46,665 nucleotides of DNA from Acinetobacter lwoffii. Lineage in GTDB: Bacteria > Pseudomonadota > Gammaproteobacteria > Pseudomonadales > Moraxellaceae. The number at the start of each line of letters is the position of its first letter. Within the stretch, counting starts at the first letter, position 1. Below, piece after piece: positions 36,499 through 45,730 of this stretch. The position numbers were made by a program, and so were the translations under genes. Where the stretch lies: NCBI RefSeq assembly GCF_024129355.1, contig NZ_JAMXXP010000024.1, forward strand, positions 1 through 46,665. Direction: 5' to 3'. The notes under the pieces were generated by a model that saw only the letters and a program-made list of their open reading frames with translations, made no database searches and was not told where the DNA came from.

Positions 36499-37770
36499 TT
36501 AATCTATCTCGCTGTGCGTCATAAACTGCGTATTTTTGTCACTATCGTTGATAAAAGCAGCAGCACCATACTCATTGGTACTCAGATTCAGCTGCTTATA
36601 GCTAAACATATAAAAATCGCTATAACGCTTCATTAAAATCGGGTGCATACCCAGACTGAGCTCATCCTGTTCCTTGATCAGTTTCATGATATGCCGGTCG
36701 TTCATCACCACCAGATAACGTTCATCATTCAGGTTAATGCTCAATAAACCATTACCTTTGGCATAAATCGGAATCAGGAATTTATGGTTCAGGGCAATTG
36801 CGCCTTCTGCATAACTTTCGATTTTATGGCTGATGACATTAAATACCAGACCATGCCCATACTGGTCCAACAGCAACTGACGATTTTCCTGCGGCAAATT
36901 CACATGAATGCCCAGTTTGAGCAGGTCATGCTGATCAACCTGTTTATTGCGCAAAAGTTCCCGTAAAATTACCTGTTTCTGGCTGGCATCAAAAAACTGG
37001 TTATCCAGTTGCAGATCGTTATTTTTCAGAATGTGTCCTAAGGCCATCCGGTGTCGTGGCAAGACATTTTCAATCACTTTTCGATAATAGAACTTGCTGT
37101 TTTTCTTGACCCGACGCATTTTCTGATAGAAATAGCTTGGCTCATATTCATGCACCAAGAAGTCATAGAGCAACTCGGAACTGGCCAAAACTGCGATCGC
37201 ATCATGTCCGGTAAAAGGCAAATGTAGCACATGATGATGCGGAATCAGCGCCTCTAATTTCAGATAATGGGCCCGATCTTCGGCACAGTAAGGATCATAG
37301 ACAATAATATATTCGCAGGCATTATCGATATCTTCGGCTGCAACCCGCATATTTGTATTCAGCTCTGGCTGATAGAACATGTTATAGCGGGCATCGTGTA
37401 CATCTTCCGGATCAATCGAGTATTGCGGCACCATCGCCACCACCCGTTGTACGCCCAAGGCACGGGAATATTTAATCGCGGCATAGCCACCCATCGAGCC
37501 ACCATAGGCAATACGCTGCTGAAACGGCGCAATCAGATCTGCGATGGCTTGCAACATGTTCCACATGGAACCTTGCGGAAACCAGGATTTATGCTTGGGC
37601 ATAATGCCAAGCACATTAAACTCGAATTTCGCCAATGACTTTTCTGCATTGATGTTGAGGCCCTTGGCACGGGTAATCAAATCGCCAAATGAAAAAATCA
37701 GTTCTGAAGAGGATCCCGGCATAAAAATCGCGCGTATATGTTCATCTTCAAAAACAATCTGCTTGTCCAT
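36499..37770 (-). CDS. alpha/beta-hydrolase-like protein of unknown function
   Basis: 423 aa from the ATG at 37770, preceded by GGGAAAG. A TTG at 37818 would add 16 residues that also read like protein (LLWKGSIYQHGK), so the start is uncertain. The first half has a hydrolase fold with the nucleophile elbow YGGSMGGYAA (S92) and possible partners D159 (VYDPYCAED) and H189 (FTGHDAIA). The second half (about 210-423) is not recognised; its last part has beta-strand character. Similar proteins occur next to glycosylation or capsule genes, but none is here. It is monocistronic and divergent from the methyltransferase gene. Confidence 0.65.
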   Translation of the reverse strand: MDKQIVFEDEHIRAIFMPGSSSELIFSFGDLITRAKGLNINAEKSLAKFEFNVLGIMPKHKSWFPQGSMWNMLQAIADLIAPFQQRIAYGGSMGGYAAIKYSRALGVQRVVAMVPQYSIDPEDVHDARYNMFYQPELNTNMRVAAEDIDNACEYIIVYDPYCAEDRAHYLKLEALIPHHHVLHLPFTGHDAIAVLASSELLYDFLVHEYEPSYFYQKMRRVKKNSKFYYRKVIENVLPRHRMALGHILKNNDLQLDNQFFDASQKQVILRELLRNKQVDQHDLLKLGIHVNLPQENRQLLLDQYGHGLVFNVISHKIESYAEGAIALNHKFLIPIYAKGNGLLSINLNDERYLVVMNDRHIMKLIKEQDELSLGMHPILMKRYSDFYMFSYKQLNLSTNEYGAAAFINDSDKNTQFMTHSEID

Positions 37771-37883
37771 AACTTTCCCATGCTGGTAAATCGAACCCTT
37801 CCACAACAATTCAGTCAATGAACGCTGTCAAAAAAGTGAATATGCTATTTTATATCGATCAAAAAGATTAAAAAGCGCAAAAT

Positions 37884-38660
37884 ATGACACAATCATTACA
37901 TCCTGCAGCAAAACGGGGTTTTAGTGCATCGGCTGAGCTCTATCAGCAAGTGCGTCCCGATTATCCGGCAGAAATCAGCCAATGGCTGAGTGAAACGCTG
38001 GCTTTGCCTGCAGATGTGCATCTTTTGGATTTGGGTAGTGGCACCGGCAAGTTTATTCCCTATTTACGCCCGCTCAGTAAGCACATTATCGCGATTGATC
38101 CTGTTCCGGAAATGCTGGCTCAATTAAAACAGGCGCATCCGGACATTCATGCTCTTGAAGGTGTTAGCCATCAACTTCCCCTGCCCGATCATAGCCTGAA
38201 TGCGGTATTTTGTGCACAGTCATTTCACTGGTTTGCCGATTCTGCTACCTTACAAGAATTAGACCGGGTACTCAAACCGCAGGGGTATCTGGTGTTAATC
38301 TGGAATCAGCGCGATACTCGGACAGACTGGGTTCAGGCCTTGGCCGATTGTATTGCCCCCTTGGAAGGCGATACGCCGCGCTATCATAGCGGCACCTGGC
38401 GCGAGGTCTTTGCACAGCAAACGCTATTTCAGCCCTATGCAGAAACCACAATGACCCAGCAACAGCATGGCAGTGTCGAGCAGGTGGTATCCAAGCGGCT
38501 GCTCTCGACTAGTTTTATTGCAGCCATGCCTGAACAGCAGCAGGCACAGTTAAAACAACAATTTGAACAGATCATCCAGCAATATACAGCCAAAAGCGCA
38601 GAGGAAATGATCGATTTTCCTTATGTCACCCATATCTATGTGTTCAAGAAAAGTAATTAA
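37884..38660 (+). CDS. class I SAM-dependent methyltransferase
   Basis: 258 aa. Motif I is LLDLGSGTGKFIPYL (about 47-61), followed by an acidic strand end (IIAIDPVPEML) and the motif SLNAVFCAQSFHWFA, giving the Methyltransf_11 pattern. The N-terminal FSASAELYQQVRPDYPAEI is typical of small-molecule methyltransferases annotated in many genomes without a substrate. The ribosome-binding site is weak. The next gene begins 15 bp downstream with a strong AGGAGG, so the two probably form an operon. Confidence 0.82.
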   Translation: MTQSLHPAAKRGFSASAELYQQVRPDYPAEISQWLSETLALPADVHLLDLGSGTGKFIPYLRPLSKHIIAIDPVPEMLAQLKQAHPDIHALEGVSHQLPLPDHSLNAVFCAQSFHWFADSATLQELDRVLKPQGYLVLIWNQRDTRTDWVQALADCIAPLEGDTPRYHSGTWREVFAQQTLFQPYAETTMTQQQHGSVEQVVSKRLLSTSFIAAMPEQQQAQLKQQFEQIIQQYTAKSAEEMIDFPYVTHIYVFKKSN

Positions 38661-38675
38661 AAACAGGAGGCGATC

Positions 38676-39263
38676 ATGCATAAAATACCAGGAATGACAC
38701 GAACGCTGTTGTTCGCTGCGGCCATGCTGCTGATGGCATGTGACCAGAAAACGACCGAAACTCCGACTGAAGCGACAACAGATAATACGGCTTCAGATCA
38801 AGTCATGCAGGAACTGAAAACCGAGCCACTGAAAGACTTCCCTAAAACTGCCGATGATCCACATGATATTGCTGCATTGACGGATTATGAACAGCGCTTT
38901 CAGGAAATGAGCAGCGACCTGGAAAAAGAATTAAACAGCATGCGCGATGATGAAAATATGACAGAAGAATTTGTCCAGCAACGTCAGCGTGATCATGTCC
39001 AGTCAGCATTGAATATGTTGAAGGCTTTAGAACTGAAAACCGAACAGGGCCGTTATATTCAGGGCTTAATGTATCAATACTGGGAACATCAGGACAAATT
39101 ACTCAATACTCCCAAGACTCAAGCTACACCCGTGAATGAAGCCAGTGAGAATGTCAAAGGTCTAGGGAAATATCTACACGCCCAAGAACAACTGGAACGC
39201 TGGCGTTCGCAATATCCGGATCTCGCCAAGAAAGAACCAGCTTCCCGGCAAGTGAAGGAATAG
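38676..39263 (+). CDS. helical lipoprotein of unknown function
   Basis: 195 aa. The signal peptide ends with the lipobox LMAC (C22). A T/E-rich linker (about 24-60) precedes a helical, charged region (about 65-190) likely to form a coiled coil. No family is recognised. AGGAGG five bases before the ATG is among the strongest ribosome-binding sites in the window, so high translation is likely. It follows the methyltransferase gene by 15 bp. A functional link between the two is not evident. Confidence 0.72.
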   Translation: MHKIPGMTRTLLFAAAMLLMACDQKTTETPTEATTDNTASDQVMQELKTEPLKDFPKTADDPHDIAALTDYEQRFQEMSSDLEKELNSMRDDENMTEEFVQQRQRDHVQSALNMLKALELKTEQGRYIQGLMYQYWEHQDKLLNTPKTQATPVNEASENVKGLGKYLHAQEQLERWRSQYPDLAKKEPASRQVKE

Positions 39264-39285
39264 TCTAGGATGCTAGATTGGCACA

Positions 39286-39319
39286 CAGCTTAGATAAAAT
39301 ACAAAAATAATCTAAGCTG
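39286..39319. terminator. Hairpin between convergent genes
   Basis: A 10-bp perfect stem CAGCTTAGAT / ATCTAAGCTG with a 14-base A-rich loop. No T-run follows on either strand, so its action as a terminator is uncertain. Confidence 0.4.
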
Positions 39320-39413
39320 AACTGGCAGCTTTAAAACAGCGTGAATGAACAAGGCCGGATCTGTTGAGTCTGCATTCAGTATAAATACTAGATCATCCTA
39401 GCTATAAAATGAC

Positions 39414-40613
39414 TTAATCTGCTGTCAGAAACTGATGCACACCTTCACCCGCTGCACGCCCTGTGGCAAAACAGGCTGTCAGTAGATAACCGCCGGTCGG
39501 TGCATCCCAGTCCAGCATTTCTCCGCAAAGAAATACATGTGGGTTAGATTTCAATTGTAGCTGTTCTGACAACACTTCACGCTTGACACCACCTGCACAG
39601 CTAATCGCCTCTTCAATCGGGCGGAAACCTGTGAGTGGAAGGGTCAAATGTTTAATTTTTTTGGCTAATTCAGCAGCATCTTGCCATACCGCTTTGGCTA
39701 CCAATTCCCGTACTAAGGCCGCCTTGGCACCGTCCAATCCAGCTTTACGCCAGACATTAGTTAAAGACTGCTTCTTACTTGGCTGTAATTTTTGCGCAAG
39801 CTGTTCCATGCTTTGATTTGGGAAGAGGTCCAGATGCAGCTGCATCGGCTGCCCCTGTTTTAGTTGCTCGCGTAAACCCCGACCCTGCTTATAGATCAGG
39901 CCACTTTCCAGACCGTAATGGCTAATTACGATATCGCCGATGGTCTTTTCACCTTGCCCAACCCATGCTGCAACACGTTTCAGCGGCTGACCAAAGACTG
40001 GCTGCATAAACCGAGACCAGGGATATTCCACTCCGGCATTACTGGCCTGAAATGGCTCAATTTCATCCGGTTTCAGCCAGGCTTGCCATGCCCCATCACT
40101 ACCCAACGCTGACCAAGACACTGCGCCACAAGCCAGAATAATGGCATCAAAATCTTCAATGCGGTATTCATTATTTTTCAGATCATGCAGCTCAAGCTGT
40201 TGCTGCTGCAACTGGCTGACTTTATGTCGGTAATGAAACTGGATACCATGACTGGCCAAACGCTTGAGCCAGGCACGCAGCAAGGGCGCGGCTTTCATCT
40301 CTGTGGGAAATACCCGGCCAGATGAACCGATATAAGGTTCAATACCGAGCTGTTTCATCCAGTCTTGAATCCAGACCGCATCCCACTGTTTGATCCAAGG
40401 GGACAACCACTCCACCTGATCATAACGTTGTACAAACTCTGGCACAGGCTCGGCATGGGAAATATTCAGGCCGGTCTTGCCTGCCATCAGGAATTTTCGC
40501 GCAGCAGACGGTTTTTGCTCATAGACATGCAGCTCATAATCAAACTGACTGAGCACTTCTGCTGCCATTAAGCCTGCGGGGCCTGCGCCCACAATAGCAA
40601 TGCGTTTGCTCAT
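39414..40613 (-). CDS. HI0933-like flavoprotein (NAD(P)/FAD-dependent oxidoreductase)
   Basis: 399 aa from the ATG at 40613, four bases after the stop of the TrmB-like gene. The FAD-binding GAGPAGLMAAEVL is at 9-21. Later segments (ACGAVSWSALGSDGAW, LTGFRPIEEAISCAGGVKREVL, FLCGEMLDWDAPTGGYLLTACFATGRAAGE) define the HI0933/YhiN-type flavoprotein family. The biochemical role is poorly known; some members are linked to nucleotide or tRNA modification chemistry only by context. An upstream TTG would add 18 residues overlapping the previous gene and is unlikely. Confidence 0.85.
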   Translation of the reverse strand: MSKRIAIVGAGPAGLMAAEVLSQFDYELHVYEQKPSAARKFLMAGKTGLNISHAEPVPEFVQRYDQVEWLSPWIKQWDAVWIQDWMKQLGIEPYIGSSGRVFPTEMKAAPLLRAWLKRLASHGIQFHYRHKVSQLQQQQLELHDLKNNEYRIEDFDAIILACGAVSWSALGSDGAWQAWLKPDEIEPFQASNAGVEYPWSRFMQPVFGQPLKRVAAWVGQGEKTIGDIVISHYGLESGLIYKQGRGLREQLKQGQPMQLHLDLFPNQSMEQLAQKLQPSKKQSLTNVWRKAGLDGAKAALVRELVAKAVWQDAAELAKKIKHLTLPLTGFRPIEEAISCAGGVKREVLSEQLQLKSNPHVFLCGEMLDWDAPTGGYLLTACFATGRAAGEGVHQFLTAD

Positions 40614-40617
40614 CTGC

Positions 40618-41256
40618 TTATTCCGAGACGGTGGCATTCTGCCCTTGCAAAGGCTGGAAATCATCAAAACGTGTCACATAACTTTCAGGCTTGCTGATGA
40701 TCAGTTGCTGGCATAATTCGCCGCGTTCCAGATATTTAATTTCAAAATGGGTGCGCGCCGAATCTGCAGCAATCACTTCTTTGACAAAAGGCAGCTTCCA
40801 GAGCTCTCGCACCTGTATTTCTGCTTCTTCGATATAGGCAGGAATATTACTGGCCAAAGTAATCGTTCCCCCGGTTTTCAGGCGTGAAAGCAGAAACTCA
40901 AAAAATGGCATATTGACCCAGCGCTGTGCCGGATTATGCGGTTCAGGATTTGGATATAAAATAAAGAATTGTTCTACCTGCTGCGGATACAGTGCATGTA
41001 CGATCCACGGTAAAGCATCGGCATGAACGGTTTGTAAATTAGTTTGACCCTCAACAGCATGCTGTTTTTGCATCGCCAGAAATTTTTCACGGGTACGTTC
41101 AATTGCAATCAGTTGAGTATCGGGATTGTTCTTGCTGAATAACAAGGCATGTTTACCTTTACCAGCTCCCACTTCGACGCAGACCGGTTCAGGACTGATG
41201 CTTTGAAAATCACGGGGCGCATGCATACGCTGTGCTTGAAATTGACGAATCGGCAT
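40618..41256 (-). CDS. TrmB-like methyltransferase, divergent
   Basis: 212 aa. The SAM-binding motif is CVEVGAGKGKHAL (26-38). The protein keeps the TrmB-type ending THFEIKYLERGE (169-180), which in TrmB helps recognise the target guanine. The TrmB motif normally read as PDPWPKxRHxKRR is replaced by YPNPEPHNPAQRW (101-113). It is therefore a relative of tRNA (guanine-46-N7) methyltransferase rather than a standard TrmB, and its substrate may differ. The ribosome-binding site is weak. It forms a two-gene unit with the downstream flavoprotein gene. Confidence 0.68.
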   Translation of the reverse strand: MPIRQFQAQRMHAPRDFQSISPEPVCVEVGAGKGKHALLFSKNNPDTQLIAIERTREKFLAMQKQHAVEGQTNLQTVHADALPWIVHALYPQQVEQFFILYPNPEPHNPAQRWVNMPFFEFLLSRLKTGGTITLASNIPAYIEEAEIQVRELWKLPFVKEVIAADSARTHFEIKYLERGELCQQLIISKPESYVTRFDDFQPLQGQNATVSE

Positions 41257-41346
41257 AATCAGATCAAACTAATAAAAACCGCATAAGTCTAACAAGTGCG
41301 GCTATATTTGCCTAATCGAACCTTTATTTTTCTTTGGAGTCGTCCC

Positions 41347-41520
41347 ATGCCTACCACTTTAAACTGTCCGCGCTGTGGCAAGCTGACCACATGGGAAGAT
41401 AATGAATTCCGTCCTTTTTGCTCAGAACGTTGCAAGATGATTGATCTAGGCGCTTGGGCCAATGAGGAATATAGTTTGCCTACTCAGGATGCACCACAAG
41501 CCGACAACAGCGAAGAATAA
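41347..41520 (+). CDS. yacG: zinc-binding DNA gyrase inhibitor YacG
   Basis: 57 aa. The zinc-binding cysteines are C7 and C10 (CPRC) and C25 and C29 (CSERC), followed by [16 protein letters not shown], the YacG signature. In E. coli YacG binds GyrB and blocks gyrase. The ATG at 41347 is preceded by GGAG; a longer GTG frame from 41296 is not supported. After the stop, 41521-41695 holds no gene that I can see. Confidence 0.9.
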   Translation: MPTTLNCPRCGKLTTWEDNEFRPFCSERCKMIDLGAWANEEYSLPTQDAPQADNSEE

Positions 41521-41695
41521 AATGTCTTCCCTGTCGAAAATTCTGTCTGAAAGCAGAATCTTGTCGAAATTAAGTAAATAAATCATATGGATTTTATAAA
41601 ATTACTTAGATAAAGCAACACGAATTAACATCATTCATAAAGCTTTAGCATTATTGTTCTATTCTAAATTTTCACATTATTTTTAGAGCAATAAT

Positions 41696-41878
41696 ATGGG
41701 TTATATTATTTTAAAAATCATATTAATTGGGGTTGGTCTACTCGCACTTCTTTCGTTGGGAGTCGGCATTTTCCAACAAGATAGTTTATTTATTGTATTG
41801 GGTGTGCTTTTTGCTTTTGCCGCTTGGCTCATACACATGCAAACGCGTCAACTTCGTAATAATCCCTTTTCAGAATAA
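41696..41878 (+). CDS. small two-helix membrane protein
   Basis: 60 aa with two hydrophobic helices (about 3-24 and 28-48) and a basic, polar C-terminus (MQTRQLRNNPFSE). No family is recognised. The ATG has a weak AGAG before it. A perfect terminator begins two bases after the stop codon, which supports a real expressed gene. Confidence 0.6.
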   Translation: MGYIILKIILIGVGLLALLSLGVGIFQQDSLFIVLGVLFAFAAWLIHMQTRQLRNNPFSE

Positions 41879-41880
41879 AA

Positions 41881-41910
41881 ATAAAAGACCAAATGGTATT
41901 GGTCTTTTAT
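41881..41910. terminator. Bidirectional terminator between convergent genes
   Basis: A perfect 12-bp stem ATAAAAGACCAA / TTGGTCTTTTAT with a 6-base loop. It serves both the small membrane protein gene and the hydrolase gene on the minus strand. Confidence 0.88.
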
Positions 41911-41918
41911 TTACGCTT

Positions 41919-42563
41919 TTAACCCGCTTTACCTGCAACAAAAGGATTATGCTGCTTTTCAAAACCAATGGTGCTAATCGGACCATGTCCTGAAATGAAT
42001 TGGGTTTCATCTGGCAGGCTGAAACATTCTCGCTGAATTGAATCTAAGAGCTGTTGATGGTTACCACGCGGGAAATCAGTCCGCCCGATTGAGCCTTTGA
42101 ACAAGACATCACCTGTCCATAACAAGTCATAATTTTTGTTATAGAACATCACATGACCCGGCGTATGGCCTGGAGCAAAACGCACTTCGAACTCTTCATT
42201 GCCGAGTTTGAGTACTTCACCACCTTCCAGCCACTGGGTCACTTCGACTTTTTCCGGAATCGGGAAGCCATAACGTGCAGACACTTCCTGAATCATGTCA
42301 AGCCAGAAGGCATCTTCTTTATGTGGTCCAATCAACGGTACATTCCAAGCCTTTTTTAATGCACCCACCGCACCCGCATGATCCAGATGGCCATGAGTGA
42401 GCCACAAGGCTTTAACCGTTAAACCCAGCGCTTCAACTTCAGCTTTCAGTTTTTCAGGTTCGCCCCCTGCATCAATCAAAATGGCTTCTTTAGTGTCCGC
42501 ATCCCAAACGATGGAACAGTTTTGCTGAAATGCAGTAACTGGAACAATTTTGACTTGTAACAT
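41919..42563 (-). CDS. metallo-beta-lactamase-fold hydrolase, glyoxalase II-like
   Basis: 214 aa from the ATG at 42563. The metal-binding THGHLDH supplies H57, H59, D61 and H62. Further ligands are H133 (PGHTPGH), D152 (TGDVLF) and a histidine in SGHGP. The short length, without a C-terminal helical domain, puts it with YcbL-type glyoxalase-II-like enzymes, which may hydrolyse S-lactoylglutathione or other thioesters. The gene begins 22 bp after hemH on the same strand, so it is probably co-transcribed with it. A TTG at 42596 would overlap hemH and is unlikely. Confidence 0.85.
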   Translation of the reverse strand: MLQVKIVPVTAFQQNCSIVWDADTKEAILIDAGGEPEKLKAEVEALGLTVKALWLTHGHLDHAGAVGALKKAWNVPLIGPHKEDAFWLDMIQEVSARYGFPIPEKVEVTQWLEGGEVLKLGNEEFEVRFAPGHTPGHVMFYNKNYDLLWTGDVLFKGSIGRTDFPRGNHQQLLDSIQRECFSLPDETQFISGHGPISTIGFEKQHNPFVAGKAG

Positions 42564-42585
42564 GGGGTGAAAAACCTCGGGCAAG

Positions 42586-43599
42586 TTAATGGGCAAGTGT
42601 CTGTGTCAATGCATCCAGATTAGCCTGTAGTAGACTGTTGAGCAATCGCAAATGATCTTCACGGCTATTTAATGCCGGAATATAGCTATAGCTTTCTCCG
42701 CCTATTGCTTTAAAAGTCTCGGCATTTTCGATTGCCAGCTCTTCAAGCGTTTCCAGACAGTCCGCGGAAAATGCCGGACTCATCACTTGAACTGATTTCA
42801 CCCCTTGCTTGGCCCAATCTTCGAGCAAAACATCGGTATAGGGCTTGATCCATTCCTGCTTGCCAAAACGTGACTGGAAGCTGATCGCATATTGATCTTC
42901 GCTTAAACCAAGGGTTTTAGCTAACAGCTTGCCCGTGATGCGGCAACGGTCGGCATAAGGATCACCTTTATCGGCATAGGGCTGTGGAATGCCGTGGAAA
43001 GACATTAACAATTTCTCTGGCTGACCATGAATTGCCTGATAGTCACGTACACTTTGAGCCAGCGACTGGATAAATAAAGGATGTTGATAATAATCCCGGA
43101 TCACTGTCAAACCGGGTAAATTGCGCTGTTTCACCACCCATTTCGCCACTGCATCGTATAGAGGTGCGGTCGAAGTGGCAGAATATTGTGGAAACAAGGG
43201 AAATAGAATCACGTGTTCCTGTGGCTGCGCTGAGACCTGTGCCAAGACATCCTGAATATTCGGATTGCCGTAGGTCATTGCAGGTACCACATTCAGTTCA
43301 AACTGCGGATAAAGCTGGGTGAGATGCGTCTTGACTGCTGCGACCTGCTCAAACAGAATTTCACGCATCGGCGAATCCTGTCCCCATACTTGCGCATAGG
43401 CCTGTGATACCCGCTTTGGACGGAAAGGCAAAATGAATAAGCGCAGAATGATTTGCCAGATCGGTTTGGGAATTTCAATCACACGCTGATCAGATAAAAA
43501 CTGCTTGAGGAAACGGCGTACCGCTGGAATCGTAGGCTCATCTGGTGTGCCCAAGTTTGCCAATATAATCGTCACTTTCGCTTTAGCAGGAGAATACAT
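42586..43599 (-). CDS. hemH: ferrochelatase
   Basis: Final enzyme of haem synthesis, 337 aa. It inserts Fe(II) into protoporphyrin IX. The catalytic H202 lies in MSFHGIP, and E283 in CLETLEELA is the expected second catalytic residue. [12 protein letters not shown] at the N-terminus and [14 protein letters not shown] in the middle are family hallmarks. It is probably membrane-associated on the cytoplasmic side. The ribosome-binding site is weak (GACGG). Confidence 0.95.
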   Translation of the reverse strand: MYSPAKAKVTIILANLGTPDEPTIPAVRRFLKQFLSDQRVIEIPKPIWQIILRLFILPFRPKRVSQAYAQVWGQDSPMREILFEQVAAVKTHLTQLYPQFELNVVPAMTYGNPNIQDVLAQVSAQPQEHVILFPLFPQYSATSTAPLYDAVAKWVVKQRNLPGLTVIRDYYQHPLFIQSLAQSVRDYQAIHGQPEKLLMSFHGIPQPYADKGDPYADRCRITGKLLAKTLGLSEDQYAISFQSRFGKQEWIKPYTDVLLEDWAKQGVKSVQVMSPAFSADCLETLEELAIENAETFKAIGGESYSYIPALNSREDHLRLLNSLLQANLDALTQTLAH

Positions 43600-43664
43600 T
43601 CAGTTCGTCCGTCAGGATATCAACCCCTGTACTTTAACAGCTTTTTATTTATTCTCTCTATGGA

Positions 43665-44693
43665 TTAATACGCTGACTTATATTGAAAAGTGCGATCTAA
43701 ATCCAGCAAGCTGCTGTCCAGCAACTTTTGCGCTTTTGGCGTGATCTGCCACAGCATGCGCTGTCGGTCATCACGACCGGATGGCACAATCCAGTCATTC
43801 TGGCGCATTTGAATTTTTAAACTATGCAAGGCACGAATATTCATCTGGGCACGCGCGACAGCATGCGCACGCGGCATCTGCACCCGTGCATCCTGCAGAC
43901 CGGTTTCATTCAGATATTCATTCATGCGCTTCGAGAAAAACTCTTCAGGGGTCGGATTGACAAAAGTTGAACCCAATAACGCCAACAATTGTGCCCAAGT
44001 CAGTTTTTTATGGACTTTGATTTCTTTAAAATTACCATCCTGATAAGCATGCATCCGGTATTCAAAAGAAAAAATTTCATGCATCGCCACTTTGGGCAGG
44101 CTCAGGAATGGATCGACTTCTGCAGTTCCGCCATCGCGTTCCAGTTGCGCCACTTTAGCTTTCAGCTGATCAATCTCGTCATGCAGCGCCTGGGTGTTTT
44201 GCGGACGCACCCAGCCGGTCACCGGATAGCGCTCCAGCATTTGTGGCATGTTAAAACGCACTGCCATTTCCAGATCGCGCAGGCTGCGGTAAGTAAAAAC
44301 CTGATCCACTTCCTGCTGTAACAGTTGACGGAATTCCTTGAATTTTTCCTGTAATTCCGGTTTGGCATCATGCAATGCACTTTCACGTGATGCCGGATCA
44401 TCATGCATAAACACAATAATCGGTTTTTGCTTGGTCACTGCATAAATATATTCGAGATGCATATAGCCGACACCCGATACCGACTGCTCCCCATACTGGC
44501 TTCCCAGCAGAATCACGACATAATCACAGTCATCAATCTGGCGGCGTGCAAATGCAGTATTCAGCGGTGTACGCTGTTCCAGTCCCCACGAGAAAAACCC
44601 CATTCCTACCAGTGTTTGAGACAGAATGATACGCTCCGGTTGCATTTCTGCCCCCGAGGTTGAGATGAACACTTGGTACCGTTTATCCAGCAT
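43665..44693 (-). CDS. DUF4062-domain protein
   Basis: 342 aa. The N-terminal 90-100 residues (RYQVFISTSGAEMQPERIILSQTLVGMGFFSWGLEQ, then CDYVVILLGSQYGEQSVSGVGYMHLEYIYAV and KPIIVFMHDD) form a DUF4062 domain, a Rossmann-like TIR-related fold. A coiled coil (about 170-188) follows, then a region not recognised (about 195-342). DUF4062 proteins are often associated with NLR-like or defence proteins, where the domain may act as an effector or signalling module. Here it is a single gene 65 bp upstream of hemH, with no ATPase partner. AGAGGA precedes the ATG. Confidence 0.78.
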   Translation of the reverse strand: MLDKRYQVFISTSGAEMQPERIILSQTLVGMGFFSWGLEQRTPLNTAFARRQIDDCDYVVILLGSQYGEQSVSGVGYMHLEYIYAVTKQKPIIVFMHDDPASRESALHDAKPELQEKFKEFRQLLQQEVDQVFTYRSLRDLEMAVRFNMPQMLERYPVTGWVRPQNTQALHDEIDQLKAKVAQLERDGGTAEVDPFLSLPKVAMHEIFSFEYRMHAYQDGNFKEIKVHKKLTWAQLLALLGSTFVNPTPEEFFSKRMNEYLNETGLQDARVQMPRAHAVARAQMNIRALHSLKIQMRQNDWIVPSGRDDRQRMLWQITPKAQKLLDSSLLDLDRTFQYKSAY

Positions 44694-44809
44694 GGGCTAT
44701 CCTCTTCTCCTGTACATTTGCGTAAAAAATGCATCATCACATGCTTCTTTACCCAATATGGCCACCCCAGAATCAAAATATCTTTCTTTTTAAATTATAA
44801 AAATGAGTT

Positions 44810-45682
44810 TTAAACTGCACTCATATTACTGACCTGCCATTTTAAATCGGCCGGAATCAGGTGCTGCAAAATCGGTCGGAGCTGTTCAGCATTCTGCCCA
44901 CTCACCACCAATTCAATTTTCACGCTTTCTTTAGACTCATGCTCAAATAATAACCCATTTTTAATTAAAATTCGGGCCGTTTGTCTTGCAACCGCGAATC
45001 CTGAGTCAATTAATGTCAGCTTTTGACCAAAAATATACTGAATTGACGATTTTAGGAAGGGGTAATGTGTACATCCTAATACTAAATAATCAGCGCCCTG
45101 ATCTACAACTGGTTGTAAAATCTCTTTTAATGTCTGCAAACAGGCTGCACTCATCTGCTCTCCAGCCTCAACAAAAGGCACCAGATCCAGACTGGTCACA
45201 GGCAGGACTTTGACTTGAGCCGGTTCGGCAAAACGGGAAATGACATCTTTAATCAGCTGGCCGCGGAAGGTTGCAGGCGTGGCCAATACCGCCACAGTTT
45301 TCGACTGGGTATTCAGGACGGCCGGTTTAAGTGCGGGTACTAAACCGATAATCGGAAAGTTTTCACCATAATAGTCACGCAAATAATCCAGACTAAAAGC
45401 GGAAGCGGTATTACAAGCCACCACCGCAACTTTACAACCTTGACGATAAAGCCATTCAATCGCCTGAGCCGTCAAGGCACGAATTTCCTGATCATCTCTC
45501 GGGCCATAAGGCACATGCGCAGTATCCGCATAATAGACAAAGCGTTCATTAGGCAAATGGCGGGCAATTTCCAGGGCGACTGACAAGCCGCCTACGCCTG
45601 AGTCAAAAATGCCAATAGGCGCATCTGCCGTGGCATTGGGCATCTGGTCTAATAACTGGGAAATTGGTTGAATAGCGCTCAT
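44810..45682 (-). CDS. murI: glutamate racemase
   Basis: 290 aa from the ATG at 45682. It makes D-glutamate for peptidoglycan. D27 and S28 are in GIFDSGVGGLSV, and the two catalytic cysteines are C90 (VVACNTAS) and C204 (VLGCTHYPFL). An upstream TTG at 45721 has a better-looking ribosome-binding site (GAGG, eight bases) and would add 13 residues, so the start is uncertain. E. coli MurI also has an N-terminal extension. It lies downstream of a DUF1285 gene on the same strand. Confidence 0.93.
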   Translation of the reverse strand: MSAIQPISQLLDQMPNATADAPIGIFDSGVGGLSVALEIARHLPNERFVYYADTAHVPYGPRDDQEIRALTAQAIEWLYRQGCKVAVVACNTASAFSLDYLRDYYGENFPIIGLVPALKPAVLNTQSKTVAVLATPATFRGQLIKDVISRFAEPAQVKVLPVTSLDLVPFVEAGEQMSAACLQTLKEILQPVVDQGADYLVLGCTHYPFLKSSIQYIFGQKLTLIDSGFAVARQTARILIKNGLLFEHESKESVKIELVVSGQNAEQLRPILQHLIPADLKWQVSNMSAV

Positions 45683-45730
45683 AACGTTGCAGGTAGCTTG
45701 TTTGAAATTTCTAGCGATCAAGCTTAAACC

